Source: Ochrobactrum sp. Marseille-Q0166
Lineage (GTDB): Bacteria > Pseudomonadota > Alphaproteobacteria > Rhizobiales > Rhizobiaceae
DNA: 64,000 bases
NCBI RefSeq assembly: GCF_014397025.1
Contig: NZ_JACJUO010000002.1
Coordinates: 666,501 to 730,500, forward strand
Reading direction: 5' to 3'
In this document: positions 7,138 to 15,522 of the stretch, piece after piece
Numbering within the stretch: position 1 is the first letter of the stretch
Layout of the letters: each line of letters starts with the position of its first letter
Position numbers and translations under genes: made by a program
The notes under the pieces: generated by a model
The model's input: only the letters and a program-made list of their open reading frames with translations
What the model was told of the DNA's origin: nothing
Database searches by the model: none

Positions 7138-9654
7138 TCAGAACTTCCGGCTGAACGAGACCTTGAAATTACGCCCCGGCATAGCTGTGATACCATCACT
7201 CAGGTAAGGCTCATATTCTTTGTCGAATATGTTATCCAGACCAAGCCGCAATTCGGAATCTTTCATCAGCCCTTTTGTCGGAGTCCAGTTGAAGAAAAGG
7301 TCATGGACTGCATAGCCAGGGCTTGGTGGGCGTGCATAAGTTTTTCCATCCTGATTGTAGGGTGTTTTATTCTGATGATCTACAAAGGTGCCAGTCCACC
7401 CAAAGTTAATGTCATGATCTGGCAATTTCCAGCCCAGTGTGGTCACAAGTGTCGTCGGCATCAGATCGTTGACATAGGTGTCTGCACGGTAAATATCGTT
7501 GATGGCACCGTGACGCTTGCCAGTCATGTAGGTGAAATTGACGTCTGAAAACATGAAGTTGTTTTCGTAATGGAGTTCCAGCTCTAGTCCCCGTGTGTAA
7601 TAGGATGGTGTATTCCAATAAAACGCAGCAGAGCGATATGGTACATCCACCAAATTATTTGTCCCAAATCGACGCGTAACCGGATTGGTGACGTGGTTAT
7701 TAAAGATAGAGCCGCGCACCATCAACGTATCGCCGGAAGTCAATACGCTGTCGAACGACGCGTCTGCACCGATGTTGATTGTGTTGTTCCGCTCTATATG
7801 CAGACCACGACTCGTACGCGATGCCTTGGTGTCTTTGCTTTGAACGGAATAAATTTCATCAATATTCGGGGCGCGCATTGCATATGCCCAATCTGCAAAC
7901 AACCGGACAGCCGGTGTAAGCTGATAGGAAGCACTGATGCCGGGTGTGAAGCCGTGATGTGAAGTCGCTGAATAGTCGTGACCAGAAGTCGGATCGTTAT
8001 AAACGGGGGCAGCATTTGGCTCGCCTTCGGAGCGGATATAATCATAGCGGATGCCGGGGGTGATGATCAGCTTATCTGTGAGTGCTATGCGGTCACGTAC
8101 GAAGAACGATGTTGTGTCTTGCTTTCCAGCAGGCATGATCCATGGTGCGAAATAACCATAATTATACTTAGCCTGATCCTTATAGCCCTCGAAGAACATC
8201 GTTACATCACGAAGGTGATGATTGAACTGTACACCGTAGTTCAAACTGTGATCGATGCCACCAAGCTCAAAGTTTGATGTATTTTCAGCTTCAATATGGA
8301 AATCTGAATATTTCGCATCATTTTCCGTACCTCCGAGAGAAGCACTACCCGGTACGCCATCGGGGCGAATGGCATGCATATCCGTGGATGAGTAGCTCGC
8401 CATGATGCGGGTGTTTACGAGGTCACTTTCGCCGTCATAAGTGTGCTCGACAACGGTCGTGAAATCTTTCAGCTCCCGCCATGCGAGGAGCCTACGCATA
8501 GCTTCCTTGTAGCCATATCGGTCGATTTGATAATCACTTGGCTCTAATTGCCCACGAATTGCCGCCAGCGGTCCCCAATTTTCACTTTCGCCATAGAGCA
8601 CAGAAGCGGTGAGCTTATGACCACCGGCTTCACCAGAGAGCTTGCCAGAAAAAGAGGTGAGTTCGGAATTCGAGTAATTATAAATCTCGCCGCCTCCAAC
8701 ACGCATGTTGTCGCCCTTGCGCCATGTCAGACTTGCTATGCCGTCGAAATCAATACCTGTACCGAAATTGGAGCGGCCATAGACGGCACCGGTTTCCAGA
8801 AATTGCTTGTTGGCTGTCTGGTAAGCCGTTTTTGCCCATGCACCCCAGTTCTCGCCCGCCCGCAGCATATCGGCTGCGTCCTTGCTCTCAAGTTTGATCG
8901 TGCCGCCGAAGCCGCCATTACCATAGCGAACAGTGGTTGCACCCTTTTCGATTTCAACACGCTTGAGTAATTCTGGCTCGACAAAGATCGTACCCTGGTC
9001 ATATTTCTCAAAATTCTTTGGCGCGCCGTCAAGCAGGATACGTACATCTGTCTGACGAGAGAAACCACGCATCGCAATCGATTGACCCTCCATACGTACG
9101 CCGCCGAGCATCGAAACACCGGGCGTTTTCTTCACAAGCTCGGGGATGGTAGAAGCCTGAGCCTGCTGCAACTGTTCGGATGTGATTTGCGACACGCGCG
9201 GATCAAGTTCAGAGAAATCGACGCCGGTAATGCTTCTGACTGTGATTGTGTTGAGCATCAACGATTCATCAGCAGCAGGTATGCTGGTGCTGAGCGGGTT
9301 GGCTTCGCGTTCAAGGCGGACTGTGCGGTTTCCGGTGAAGCGATATTCAATATTTGTATTGCGTAGCAGGGTCGCAAGCGCCTCTGCGGGTGTCATCGTT
9401 CCCTTGACGCCCTCTGTTCTCAGGCCACTGGTTACAGATGCGTCAAAGGCAATCTGCAAACCTGTTTGCACTGCAAGGCGGTTAAGACTGTTCGCGAGCG
9501 CTCCAGCCGGAATATTGACAGTGACAGCTTGTGGTCTCGTCTGCGCTGTTGCAGGCACGCTGATAAATGGGCTTAGAACGGTACCGCTTAAAAGTAGCGA
9601 AGCAAATAGCGGGCGTGCGCAGACGTTGAGAATGCGCGAGGAGGGGTTTTTCAT
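7138..9654 (-). CDS. TonB-dependent heme/hemoglobin-type receptor with STN signalling domain
   Basis: 838-residue outer-membrane receptor. Signal peptide (about 1-38, ending PATAQ), STN domain (about 45-118), TonB box (NTITV near 137), plug with 'RGFSRQTDVRILLDGAP' and a barrel ending in Phe. Within the barrel the 'MRAPNIDEIY' segment (about residue 598) matches the FRAP/NPNL-type heme-receptor signature region of HmuR/ShuA-like proteins, so heme or hemoprotein uptake is likely, although another iron chelate is possible. The ATG at 9654 has a GGAAA Shine-Dalgarno and starts the signal peptide; an in-frame start at 9738 would extend it. The STN domain pairs with the adjacent FecR and sigma genes transcribed in the same direction. 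Confidence 0.88.
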   Translation of the reverse strand: MKNPSSRILNVCARPLFASLLLSGTVLSPFISVPATAQTRPQAVTVNIPAGALANSLNRLAVQTGLQIAFDASVTSGLRTEGVKGTMTPAEALATLLRNTNIEYRFTGNRTVRLEREANPLSTSIPAADESLMLNTITVRSITGVDFSELDPRVSQITSEQLQQAQASTIPELVKKTPGVSMLGGVRMEGQSIAMRGFSRQTDVRILLDGAPKNFEKYDQGTIFVEPELLKRVEIEKGATTVRYGNGGFGGTIKLESKDAADMLRAGENWGAWAKTAYQTANKQFLETGAVYGRSNFGTGIDFDGIASLTWRKGDNMRVGGGEIYNYSNSELTSFSGKLSGEAGGHKLTASVLYGESENWGPLAAIRGQLEPSDYQIDRYGYKEAMRRLLAWRELKDFTTVVEHTYDGESDLVNTRIMASYSSTDMHAIRPDGVPGSASLGGTENDAKYSDFHIEAENTSNFELGGIDHSLNYGVQFNHHLRDVTMFFEGYKDQAKYNYGYFAPWIMPAGKQDTTSFFVRDRIALTDKLIITPGIRYDYIRSEGEPNAAPVYNDPTSGHDYSATSHHGFTPGISASYQLTPAVRLFADWAYAMRAPNIDEIYSVQSKDTKASRTSRGLHIERNNTINIGADASFDSVLTSGDTLMVRGSIFNNHVTNPVTRRFGTNNLVDVPYRSAAFYWNTPSYYTRGLELELHYENNFMFSDVNFTYMTGKRHGAINDIYRADTYVNDLMPTTLVTTLGWKLPDHDINFGWTGTFVDHQNKTPYNQDGKTYARPPSPGYAVHDLFFNWTPTKGLMKDSELRLGLDNIFDKEYEPYLSDGITAMPGRNFKVSFSRKF

Positions 9655-9783
9655 GTCGTTTCCAGTCTCAACGGTCAAGGCGTTGGTGTCGGGCATTGGT
9701 ATTGAGGCGCAAGCGCAAGCGCGCAAATTGCCTTTCAAAGACTGGACGAATGAGTTGATATGTTTGGGACATCTGATCGAAAA

Positions 9784-10767
9784 TTAATTATGCAGTACCG
9801 TCAGGAGTGATCCCACACGTATTGCTTTGAGATCAAAAGCTTTGATAAAATCATCAAGTGCAGTTGCAGGGGCCGTCAGATCAAATGAGCCTGTTATGCG
9901 GCGTTCGGCGAGGCTGCTGCTTGTGATCATCACTTTACCGGGAAGGTGGCGCGCAATATCTTCGATGACATGCTCAAGCGGCTGGTCCTCAAAAACGAGA
10001 CGACCGCTTCTCCAGGATGCAGCAAGTTCCGGATCGATTATCGCGACCTGACCAATGCCATTGCGGATGTCGTATGAAACGCTCTGTCCTTCATCCAGCC
10101 GTAATGTATCGAGTGGGCTAAAGGCTGACAAAGACGCGCTGGTCTGCACCTGAACTGCGTGTTCAATGACAACGATATCTGCACCGCTATCTTTTAACTT
10201 TACATCGAATTGAGTACCAAGGGCTGTCACTTCGCCATTTGCAGCTTTAACCCTGAAAGGGCGCTGCGGATCTGGTGCGACAATGAAATAGGCTTCGCCG
10301 CGCAATAGCTGTACTTGACGTCCATCATTCGTAATATCAAAAGCGACTGCCGATCCGGCATTCAATTGAACGGTAGAACCATCGCTTAATTTAATGACGG
10401 GCATTTCGCTGCTTGTCGAAATAACATCCGCTCGCAGGCGCATCGGGCCATCAAATGCAATGAAACCGCCGGTAAGAGCCGCAAATAAAAGCATCGAGCT
10501 TAAAGCAGCAGCAATCGGATAATTCGGCTTTCGTGCAGCATTTTTTGCAAAATCTGTATCGTTTAACAGTAGAAAACGACTATCACTGAACACGCGGGCG
10601 GCTTTAGCAAATGCGCGTTCATGCTGGGTATCGCTCGCGCGCCATAGTGCACAAGCTTCCATGAGCGTCTCATCATCGGGGGCGGCTTGCAATTGAAGCA
10701 GCCAATCGATTGCCTGTTCCTGAACCTGTCGCTCAGCCTCGTTCGTTTTTTTTGATGCTGCGTTCAT
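9784..10767 (-). CDS. FecR-family anti-sigma regulator
   Basis: 327 residues with a DUF4880-like cytoplasmic N terminus, one transmembrane helix (about 85-104) and the FecR periplasmic domain (about 110-215, 'LSDGSTVQLNAGSAV', 'VTALGTQFDV'). A C-terminal STN-like/DUF4974 region follows. The start is set at 10767 because its ATG overlaps the sigma-factor stop (TAATG). Unlike the FecR at 72-1022, no twin arginine precedes the membrane helix. It should control the sigma factor encoded just upstream and receive its signal from the STN domain of the receptor downstream. Confidence 0.92.
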   Translation of the reverse strand: MNAASKKTNEAERQVQEQAIDWLLQLQAAPDDETLMEACALWRASDTQHERAFAKAARVFSDSRFLLLNDTDFAKNAARKPNYPIAAALSSMLLFAALTGGFIAFDGPMRLRADVISTSSEMPVIKLSDGSTVQLNAGSAVAFDITNDGRQVQLLRGEAYFIVAPDPQRPFRVKAANGEVTALGTQFDVKLKDSGADIVVIEHAVQVQTSASLSAFSPLDTLRLDEGQSVSYDIRNGIGQVAIIDPELAASWRSGRLVFEDQPLEHVIEDIARHLPGKVMITSSSLAERRITGSFDLTAPATALDDFIKAFDLKAIRVGSLLTVLHN

Positions 10768-11357
10768 TATGCCTGGTCCAGTTCGTCCAGTCGAATGAGG
10801 CAATGCATAAGCGCTTTCCGCAGATGCCTGTCCACCATATTTCGCGTTATTCCTAAGCGTATGGCTATTTCGTCCGGTGGCAGATTGCTCACTCTGTTGG
10901 CGATGAAGATACGGCGCTGACGCAATGGCAGCTCCATGATCGCATCACGCAAACAAGCGAGACGACGCGGCATATCAAGCGCAATATCCGGATCTGCGGT
11001 GGCACTTGCAATGTGTGCCACTTCTTCCTCCGAGCTGGAAAAAAGTTTTGCTTCAAAGCGTTCACGGCGGAAGCGATCTAGACCGAGATTGATCGCAGCG
11101 CGTGTCAGAAAGGCACGCAACGACGATTTGCCTTGAATATCGGTCTTGCGGTCCTTCAGTCTGACATAAAGATCGTGGACAATCTCGTTGGCGTTTGAAG
11201 AGACATGTCCGCGTCTGCGAACTGCGCGACAAAGATCGTCATAATAATCTGCAATTGCTGCATCAATATCTGCAATGTCATGCAATGGCAGGGTCGAAGG
11301 CAGATTTTGTTTGTCGGATCTGTTCAAGGCGGACACCACGTTGTATGGCGGCACCAT
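10767..11357 (-). CDS. ECF (FecI-type) RNA polymerase sigma factor
   Basis: 196-residue extracytoplasmic-function sigma factor. Region 2 spans about 25-90 (helices with 'EIVHDLYVRLKDR' and 'LRAFLTRAAINLGLDRFR') and region 4 about 130-185 ('LPLRQRRIFIANRVSNLPPDEIAIRLGITRNMVDRHLRKAL'-like helix-turn-helix, here described rather than aligned). It is coupled to the downstream fecR and receptor genes in the classical fecI-fecR-receptor order. Its own promoter must lie upstream of 11357, probably iron-controlled; I see no box I can name. Confidence 0.9.
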   Translation of the reverse strand: MVPPYNVVSALNRSDKQNLPSTLPLHDIADIDAAIADYYDDLCRAVRRRGHVSSNANEIVHDLYVRLKDRKTDIQGKSSLRAFLTRAAINLGLDRFRRERFEAKLFSSSEEEVAHIASATADPDIALDMPRRLACLRDAIMELPLRQRRIFIANRVSNLPPDEIAIRLGITRNMVDRHLRKALMHCLIRLDELDQA

Positions 11358-11498
11358 AGTTATGTGTCAGGTTAAACGCAATAATATATGAGCAATGGGC
11401 TCATCTTATGTATCGGTGTTGCATTTCAGCAAAAAATTGATTTTCCGATTGTCGCAACGATGGAAAAACCCCATCGCAGCGACAAAAGGATCAAGGCC

Positions 11499-11894
11499 TT
11501 ATTTCGGCAGCTGTGCTGCAGTTTGCTTGATCGCTGTGGTTATCTGCTGGCAGAATGGTTCTACACTTTGGCCAGAGGTTTTTGCATAATCTTCTACGTC
11601 GGTTTGCTGTCCGAGAGACTGGACAAGCCCCTTGCGGCCTGCGGCCTGAGCTTCTTCAAGACCAGACTTGTCGGCTGGTTCCTGCATAATTTTCATGATT
11701 GACTTCTGACCGTCGATGTCTTCCTGCGTGGCAAAGCCTTTGTCCTTGCAATACTCGACGATGCCAAGCTGGTTCTGAGCTGCTTTATAGAGCGCTTCAG
11801 GCGTCATCTGTGGTGCTGCGGCCTGATTTTGCGCTAAGGCGCTGCCAGCCGTGAGAGTCGCCAGAACAAAAGCGCAGATACCTGCATTTTTCAT
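11499..11894 (-). CDS. Small secreted/periplasmic protein of unknown function
   Basis: 131 residues with a clear signal peptide (about 1-21, cleavage after SALA). The mature part is helical, polar and Gln/Ala-rich, with two cysteines (about positions 49 and 115) that could form a disulfide. GAAAGG lies 8 bases before the ATG. I recall similar Brucellaceae proteins carrying only a generic annotation, so no function is proposed. It stands alone between the sigma-factor gene and the lipid operon. Confidence 0.75.
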   Translation of the reverse strand: MKNAGICAFVLATLTAGSALAQNQAAAPQMTPEALYKAAQNQLGIVEYCKDKGFATQEDIDGQKSIMKIMQEPADKSGLEEAQAAGRKGLVQSLGQQTDVEDYAKTSGQSVEPFCQQITTAIKQTAAQLPK

Positions 11895-11929
11895 CGTTTC
11901 AACCTTTCAATTGTTTTTGCAATTTTCAG

Positions 11930-11972
11930 ACGTGCAAAAAGATAGAGCGGGTCGAGCAAAACGGAACCCGCC
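11930..11972 (-). terminator. Rho-independent terminator of the leftward lipid operon
   Basis: On the minus strand GCGGGT (11971-11966) pairs with ACCCGC (11952-11947), followed by a TCTATCTTTTT run. It sits about 120 bases after the stop of the cytidylyltransferase gene. Confidence 0.7.
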
Positions 11973-12091
11973 CCAAAAGGCTTAAAGGTCATAAAGGGCA
12001 TCGCGAAATAAAGACCTGCAAAACCGGGTAACAACTTTTTATTATGTTTGGGGTTTCCAAAGCTTTGTTTCGTCACATTCGGAGCGGGTCA

Positions 12092-13021
12092 TTACGCCCA
12101 GAAATACCGCACAATGTGGAAGAACACCGGGGCCGAGAAGACGAGACTGTCTGCGCGGTCGAGCATTCCGCCATGTCCTTCAATCATGTGTCCCCAGTCT
12201 TTGACCCCGCGATCACGCTTGATGGCAGAGGCCACAAGCCCGCCGAAAAAGCCCATGACGCAAGCGGTCGCGGCCAGCGCACCAGCTTGCAATGGCGAAA
12301 ACGGTGTGAGCCAGGCAAGTCCAGCCCCCAGAAGAGATGCGCTCGCGACCCCTCCGACAAAGCCTTCCCAGGTTTTGGATGGGGAAATATTGGGCGCAAT
12401 GCGATGCTTGCCGAAGAGTTTTCCGAAAACATATTGCAGTACGTCGCTGCCCTGAACGGTTGCCACCAGAAATGCGATCAACAGCAATTTCTTGCCCTCA
12501 TAGCCTGGAATATCCAGAGTCATCAGCGCAGGCACATGGCTGATGCAATATACCGAGAGCATGATACCCCATTGTTGCTCGCTGATGCGTTCGAGAAAAC
12601 GCGACGTATCGCCGGAAAGGGCCGTCAGCACCGGCATCGCGAGGAAACAATAGACCGGAATGAAGATTGAATAGAGGCCGTACCAGTCGATCCAGATTAG
12701 ATAGTATTGCACTGGAATGACCAGCAGGAACATGCCAAGCAGCACGCGATGGTCAGCGCGACGGGTTTGTGTAAGCGTCGCATATTCGCGCAACGAAGCA
12801 AACGAAATGAGCGCAAACAGCACGATCACTCCGCCTTTGCCGAACAGAAAGGCGATGCACATGGCGCCGACCATGATCCACCATGCCTTGATGCGCGCAT
12901 TGAGGTTGACCAGCGTGGATGAAAGCGGTTTCGGTGCACGCCATGACAACACACCAGCAACGGCACTGGCTGTAACCAGAACGCCCATGAGGCCAAGGAA
13001 GAGTTGGGTCGTTTCGCTCAT
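12092..13021 (-). CDS. ynbB: CdsA-like phosphatidate cytidylyltransferase
   Basis: 309-residue polytopic membrane enzyme that should convert phosphatidic acid and CTP to CDP-diacylglycerol. The CDP-diacylglycerol synthase signature (S-x-S-K-T-W-E-G near 'NISPSKTWEGFVGG') is present in the C-terminal half and 'IKRDRGVKDWGHMIEGHGGMLDR' provides the conserved Asp-rich end. It overlaps the acyltransferase stop by 4 bases (ATGA), so it is the last gene of a tightly coupled operon. It is a paralogue type (YnbB) rather than the housekeeping CdsA, judging by its neighbours, which match E. coli YnbA, YnbC and YnbD. Confidence 0.88.
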   Translation of the reverse strand: MSETTQLFLGLMGVLVTASAVAGVLSWRAPKPLSSTLVNLNARIKAWWIMVGAMCIAFLFGKGGVIVLFALISFASLREYATLTQTRRADHRVLLGMFLLVIPVQYYLIWIDWYGLYSIFIPVYCFLAMPVLTALSGDTSRFLERISEQQWGIMLSVYCISHVPALMTLDIPGYEGKKLLLIAFLVATVQGSDVLQYVFGKLFGKHRIAPNISPSKTWEGFVGGVASASLLGAGLAWLTPFSPLQAGALAATACVMGFFGGLVASAIKRDRGVKDWGHMIEGHGGMLDRADSLVFSAPVFFHIVRYFWA

Positions 13022-13671
13022 GGGTGATTACCATTCCGAGGCTGAATATCAAGAAGACTCTGGCGTGCGCGCGTTAGAAATTCCTTGCGGTCCTCGCCCT
13101 CATGGAGCTGAACCGGCGCACCGAAAATTACACGACAAAGAAGCGGCACGGGCAGCATCGCGCCCTTTGGCAGCACGCGTGACATGTTTTCAATCCAGCA
13201 GGGGACCAGTTCAACATCCGGTCTCGCCAGCGCAAGATTGTAAATGCCGGAGCGGAAACGCAGCAGCGCCTCATCGGTCATGTTGCGTGTGCCTTCGGGA
13301 AAGATGATGAGCGAATGACCATCGGCCAGCGCTTTCAGCATCACTTCCATCGGATCTTGTGTGCGTTCCACCCAGTTGCGTTCCACAAGCACGGTGCGCA
13401 GCAGCACTTCAGCCATGAACTGGCGTACGGCATTGCCCCGCCAGTAATCAGCACCGGCGACCGCGCGGGTGCGCGCACGTTCTTCCTGATTGAGGCAGGA
13501 GGAAAGCAGAATGAAATCACCATGGCTGGTGTGGTTGGCGAAATAGATGCGCTGGTTGCGCGAGGGGCCGGTCCCGCTCCAGATGGGCCGCACGCCGGTA
13601 ATCCCGCGTGACAGGATCGCCAGAAACGAGCCGAAAATCGATTGCACCTGATGGCGGATCAGTTCCCGCAT
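13018..13671 (-). CDS. PlsC-type lysophospholipid acyltransferase
   Basis: 217-residue membrane-associated acyltransferase. The catalytic HX4D motif is visible (NHTSHGD near residue 46) along with the substrate motif FPEGTR. It should acylate lysophosphatidate or a related lysolipid. The start at 13671 follows the preceding stop by one base (TGATATG); longer in-frame starts would overlap the upstream gene. It supplies phosphatidate to the adjoining cytidylyltransferase. The E. coli ynb operon lacks this gene, so it is an addition to the module here. Confidence 0.85.
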   Translation of the reverse strand: MRELIRHQVQSIFGSFLAILSRGITGVRPIWSGTGPSRNQRIYFANHTSHGDFILLSSCLNQEERARTRAVAGADYWRGNAVRQFMAEVLLRTVLVERNWVERTQDPMEVMLKALADGHSLIIFPEGTRNMTDEALLRFRSGIYNLALARPDVELVPCWIENMSRVLPKGAMLPVPLLCRVIFGAPVQLHEGEDRKEFLTRARQSLLDIQPRNGNHP

Positions 13672-13672
13672 A

Positions 13673-14098
13673 TCAAAGCCCCTGACCATGCGGCACAAAG
13701 GCCAGAAGAATGAACAGCACAATGGCAAGTGCCAGAAAAAACCGCAAACGACCGATGATGCGCCGGGAACCGGCGATCCGTTCGACGAGCGGGCGGGTGG
13801 GGCCGATTGCTTTACGCAGGTCCATTTTTTCGAGCGTCCTGTCGAGTTCGATCAGTCCCGCCTCTTCAATCGGATTTGTGGCAACCAGCCGGAAAAGTGC
13901 TGCATCGAAAAGCAGGTGAGCGGCAATTCCAAGAGTGACCAAGGTACTCGCAAGGAGGACCGGCCAGACCAGCCAGAAAGTGAGGTCATGCACGACGCGC
14001 AAAAACGGCGCGACAGCCAGTATCAATACGGCCAGTGCAATGCCGAGATAGGCGTTACGCTGTAAACTTTCCGCGATGCTTGATGCCTGCGCGCTCAT
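13673..14098 (-). CDS. Small membrane protein of the lipid operon
   Basis: 141 residues with three probable membrane segments (about 20-40, 45-65 and 115-137) and a polar stretch between the second and third ('IEEAGLIELDRTLEKMDLRK' style helix). The ATG at 14098 overlaps the TGA of the phosphatase gene, which fixes the start. I do not recognise the family. Its tight overlap with both neighbours suggests a membrane partner of the lipid enzymes. Confidence 0.7.
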   Translation of the reverse strand: MSAQASSIAESLQRNAYLGIALAVLILAVAPFLRVVHDLTFWLVWPVLLASTLVTLGIAAHLLFDAALFRLVATNPIEEAGLIELDRTLEKMDLRKAIGPTRPLVERIAGSRRIIGRLRFFLALAIVLFILLAFVPHGQGL

Positions 14099-15522
14099 CC
14101 ATGCACCCCGGTATGTATATTGGGTGCGTGCAGATGCACCGGCCAGCCTTTTGCGCGGATCAGCGCTTCGGCTTCGCATTGATTGTTCACGCGACCTGTG
14201 TCGATGAGCCAATGGGCTGCAACCGTGGCGCTGCGCTGAAAGCCCAACGCGCAACAGATGAGCACCGGACCGTGATGGCGTGCGACTTCGACCGCATCTG
14301 ATGCGAGCCGTAGCTTTTCTGCGGGAGGCTTGATGAGATCAATCGTGCCGTAGCTTTTCCAGTCGAGAGAGTGCGCGGGTGGCACCATTTCGGATGCAAG
14401 ATCAATGACGGTCGAGAATAATTGCAGTTCTCTAGCCTTGGGGAAACGCCCGAGGAAAACATTGTCGCCAAGTTCGACATGGGCTGGGAGCTTGCGCGTC
14501 CAGAAGCGGATATTCATCCGGGCAAAGAAGCGGTAAGGCCAGAGCAACAGACGGCTGGCAAGACTGACCGCACCGTCTGTCTGTTTTTCGAAAATACCAG
14601 CACCTGCACCAAAATATCCAAGCGCTACAAGCGCCAGTGCTGTTGCGGGCCAGAACCAGAAGATCGCATAGCCGGTGATGCTCAGACCATGGACGCCCAG
14701 CGCAAGAAAAACTGTTGTCCCCGCCAGATAATACAAGCCAAGCCGCCGGGACTTCGGGTCTGATGTAAGCTGAAACTCTGCCAGCGGTGAGGGCGCGTTG
14801 CGTGGGAAAAGCCATAGCGCAAATAGCCCGAGCAAAGCGCCTGCCGGAATATCGACGGCATGATGCTGATAGGTGGTTAGCACCGATAATCCGATCAGCA
14901 GACACCAGACATGCCAGACCACACGCATTACATCGCCCATCACGCGACGCATCTGATCCCAGATAATGATCAAAAGCGCGATATGCAGCGACGGCGCCTG
15001 ATTGAATGGTTTGTCGAACCCGCCCAGCACATCGAACATGAAACCCGGCAGACCGGAGGTCTCAGGTTTGACAAATGTGGCTGTGAGCGGAAAGGCGACA
15101 AAGCAAAGAACGGCGATAATCTGCGCGGTGAGATAACGCTTTGCCAGCCGGTTCACCTGTTCCGGGCTGTCATTGACGAAAAGTGCTATCGCGTAAAACA
15201 GATTGACCGACCAATAGGGAATGATGCTCCACGCTATAAAGGGAACGCGGCCTTCCCAGTTGAAAGCGAGGTTCGGCACGTCATCATGGAGAGATGCAAG
15301 CCAGTTGGCTGTGCCATAGGTCAGATAGAAAAACGGTCCAAGAAACAGAAGCCAAGCGATTGCACGGCGGATCACAGGCCGCCGTGAGAAACCATCAAGA
15401 TCCGATAGAGCGCATCTCGATCTGATTGGATCAGATCGGCGCTCTAAATTCTTGTTTTGACGCGCATCTTTTTCCGAAAACCGTTTCACACTTTTCGGGA
15501 TGCGCTCTAATTGCCTGGTCAC
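14095..15522 (-). CDS. ynbD: PAP2-like / dual-specificity phosphatase fusion (YnbD-like)
   Basis: 475-residue inner-membrane protein. The N-terminal membrane half carries a PAP2-type pattern: APSLH (about 176) and HHAVD (about 220). The C-terminal cytoplasmic half is a dual-specificity/tyrosine phosphatase domain with the CX5R loop (CALGFQR near 424). It probably dephosphorylates a phospholipid intermediate; DSP enzymes such as PTPMT1 act on phosphatidylglycerophosphate, so a PGP-like substrate is a reasonable guess. The GTG start at 15522 overlaps the previous stop (GTGA). The first ~40 residues are encoded by a RIME-like repeat, so the functional protein may begin further in. Confidence 0.85.
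   Translation of the reverse strand: MTRQLERIPKSVKRFSEKDARQNKNLERRSDPIRSRCALSDLDGFSRRPVIRRAIAWLLFLGPFFYLTYGTANWLASLHDDVPNLAFNWEGRVPFIAWSIIPYWSVNLFYAIALFVNDSPEQVNRLAKRYLTAQIIAVLCFVAFPLTATFVKPETSGLPGFMFDVLGGFDKPFNQAPSLHIALLIIIWDQMRRVMGDVMRVVWHVWCLLIGLSVLTTYQHHAVDIPAGALLGLFALWLFPRNAPSPLAEFQLTSDPKSRRLGLYYLAGTTVFLALGVHGLSITGYAIFWFWPATALALVALGYFGAGAGIFEKQTDGAVSLASRLLLWPYRFFARMNIRFWTRKLPAHVELGDNVFLGRFPKARELQLFSTVIDLASEMVPPAHSLDWKSYGTIDLIKPPAEKLRLASDAVEVARHHGPVLICCALGFQRSATVAAHWLIDTGRVNNQCEAEALIRAKGWPVHLHAPNIHTGVHG
15406..15509. repeat. RIME-like palindromic intergenic repeat inside the 5' end of the phosphatase gene
   Basis: The element begins with inverted repeat AGAGCGC (15407-15413) and GCGCTCT (15439-15445) enclosing the palindromic GATCTGAT/ATCAGATC. 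It continues with a conserved stretch ending TGCGCTCTAA at 15510. The composition (AAAGTGTGAAACGG..., read on the minus strand) resembles the RIME1 mosaic elements of Rhizobiales, normally found between genes. Here it lies within an open frame. Confidence 0.75.

Noticed and set aside
11891..12076. 61-codon minus-strand frame between the secreted protein and the lipid operon
   Set aside because: It spans the operon terminator and has no ribosome site.
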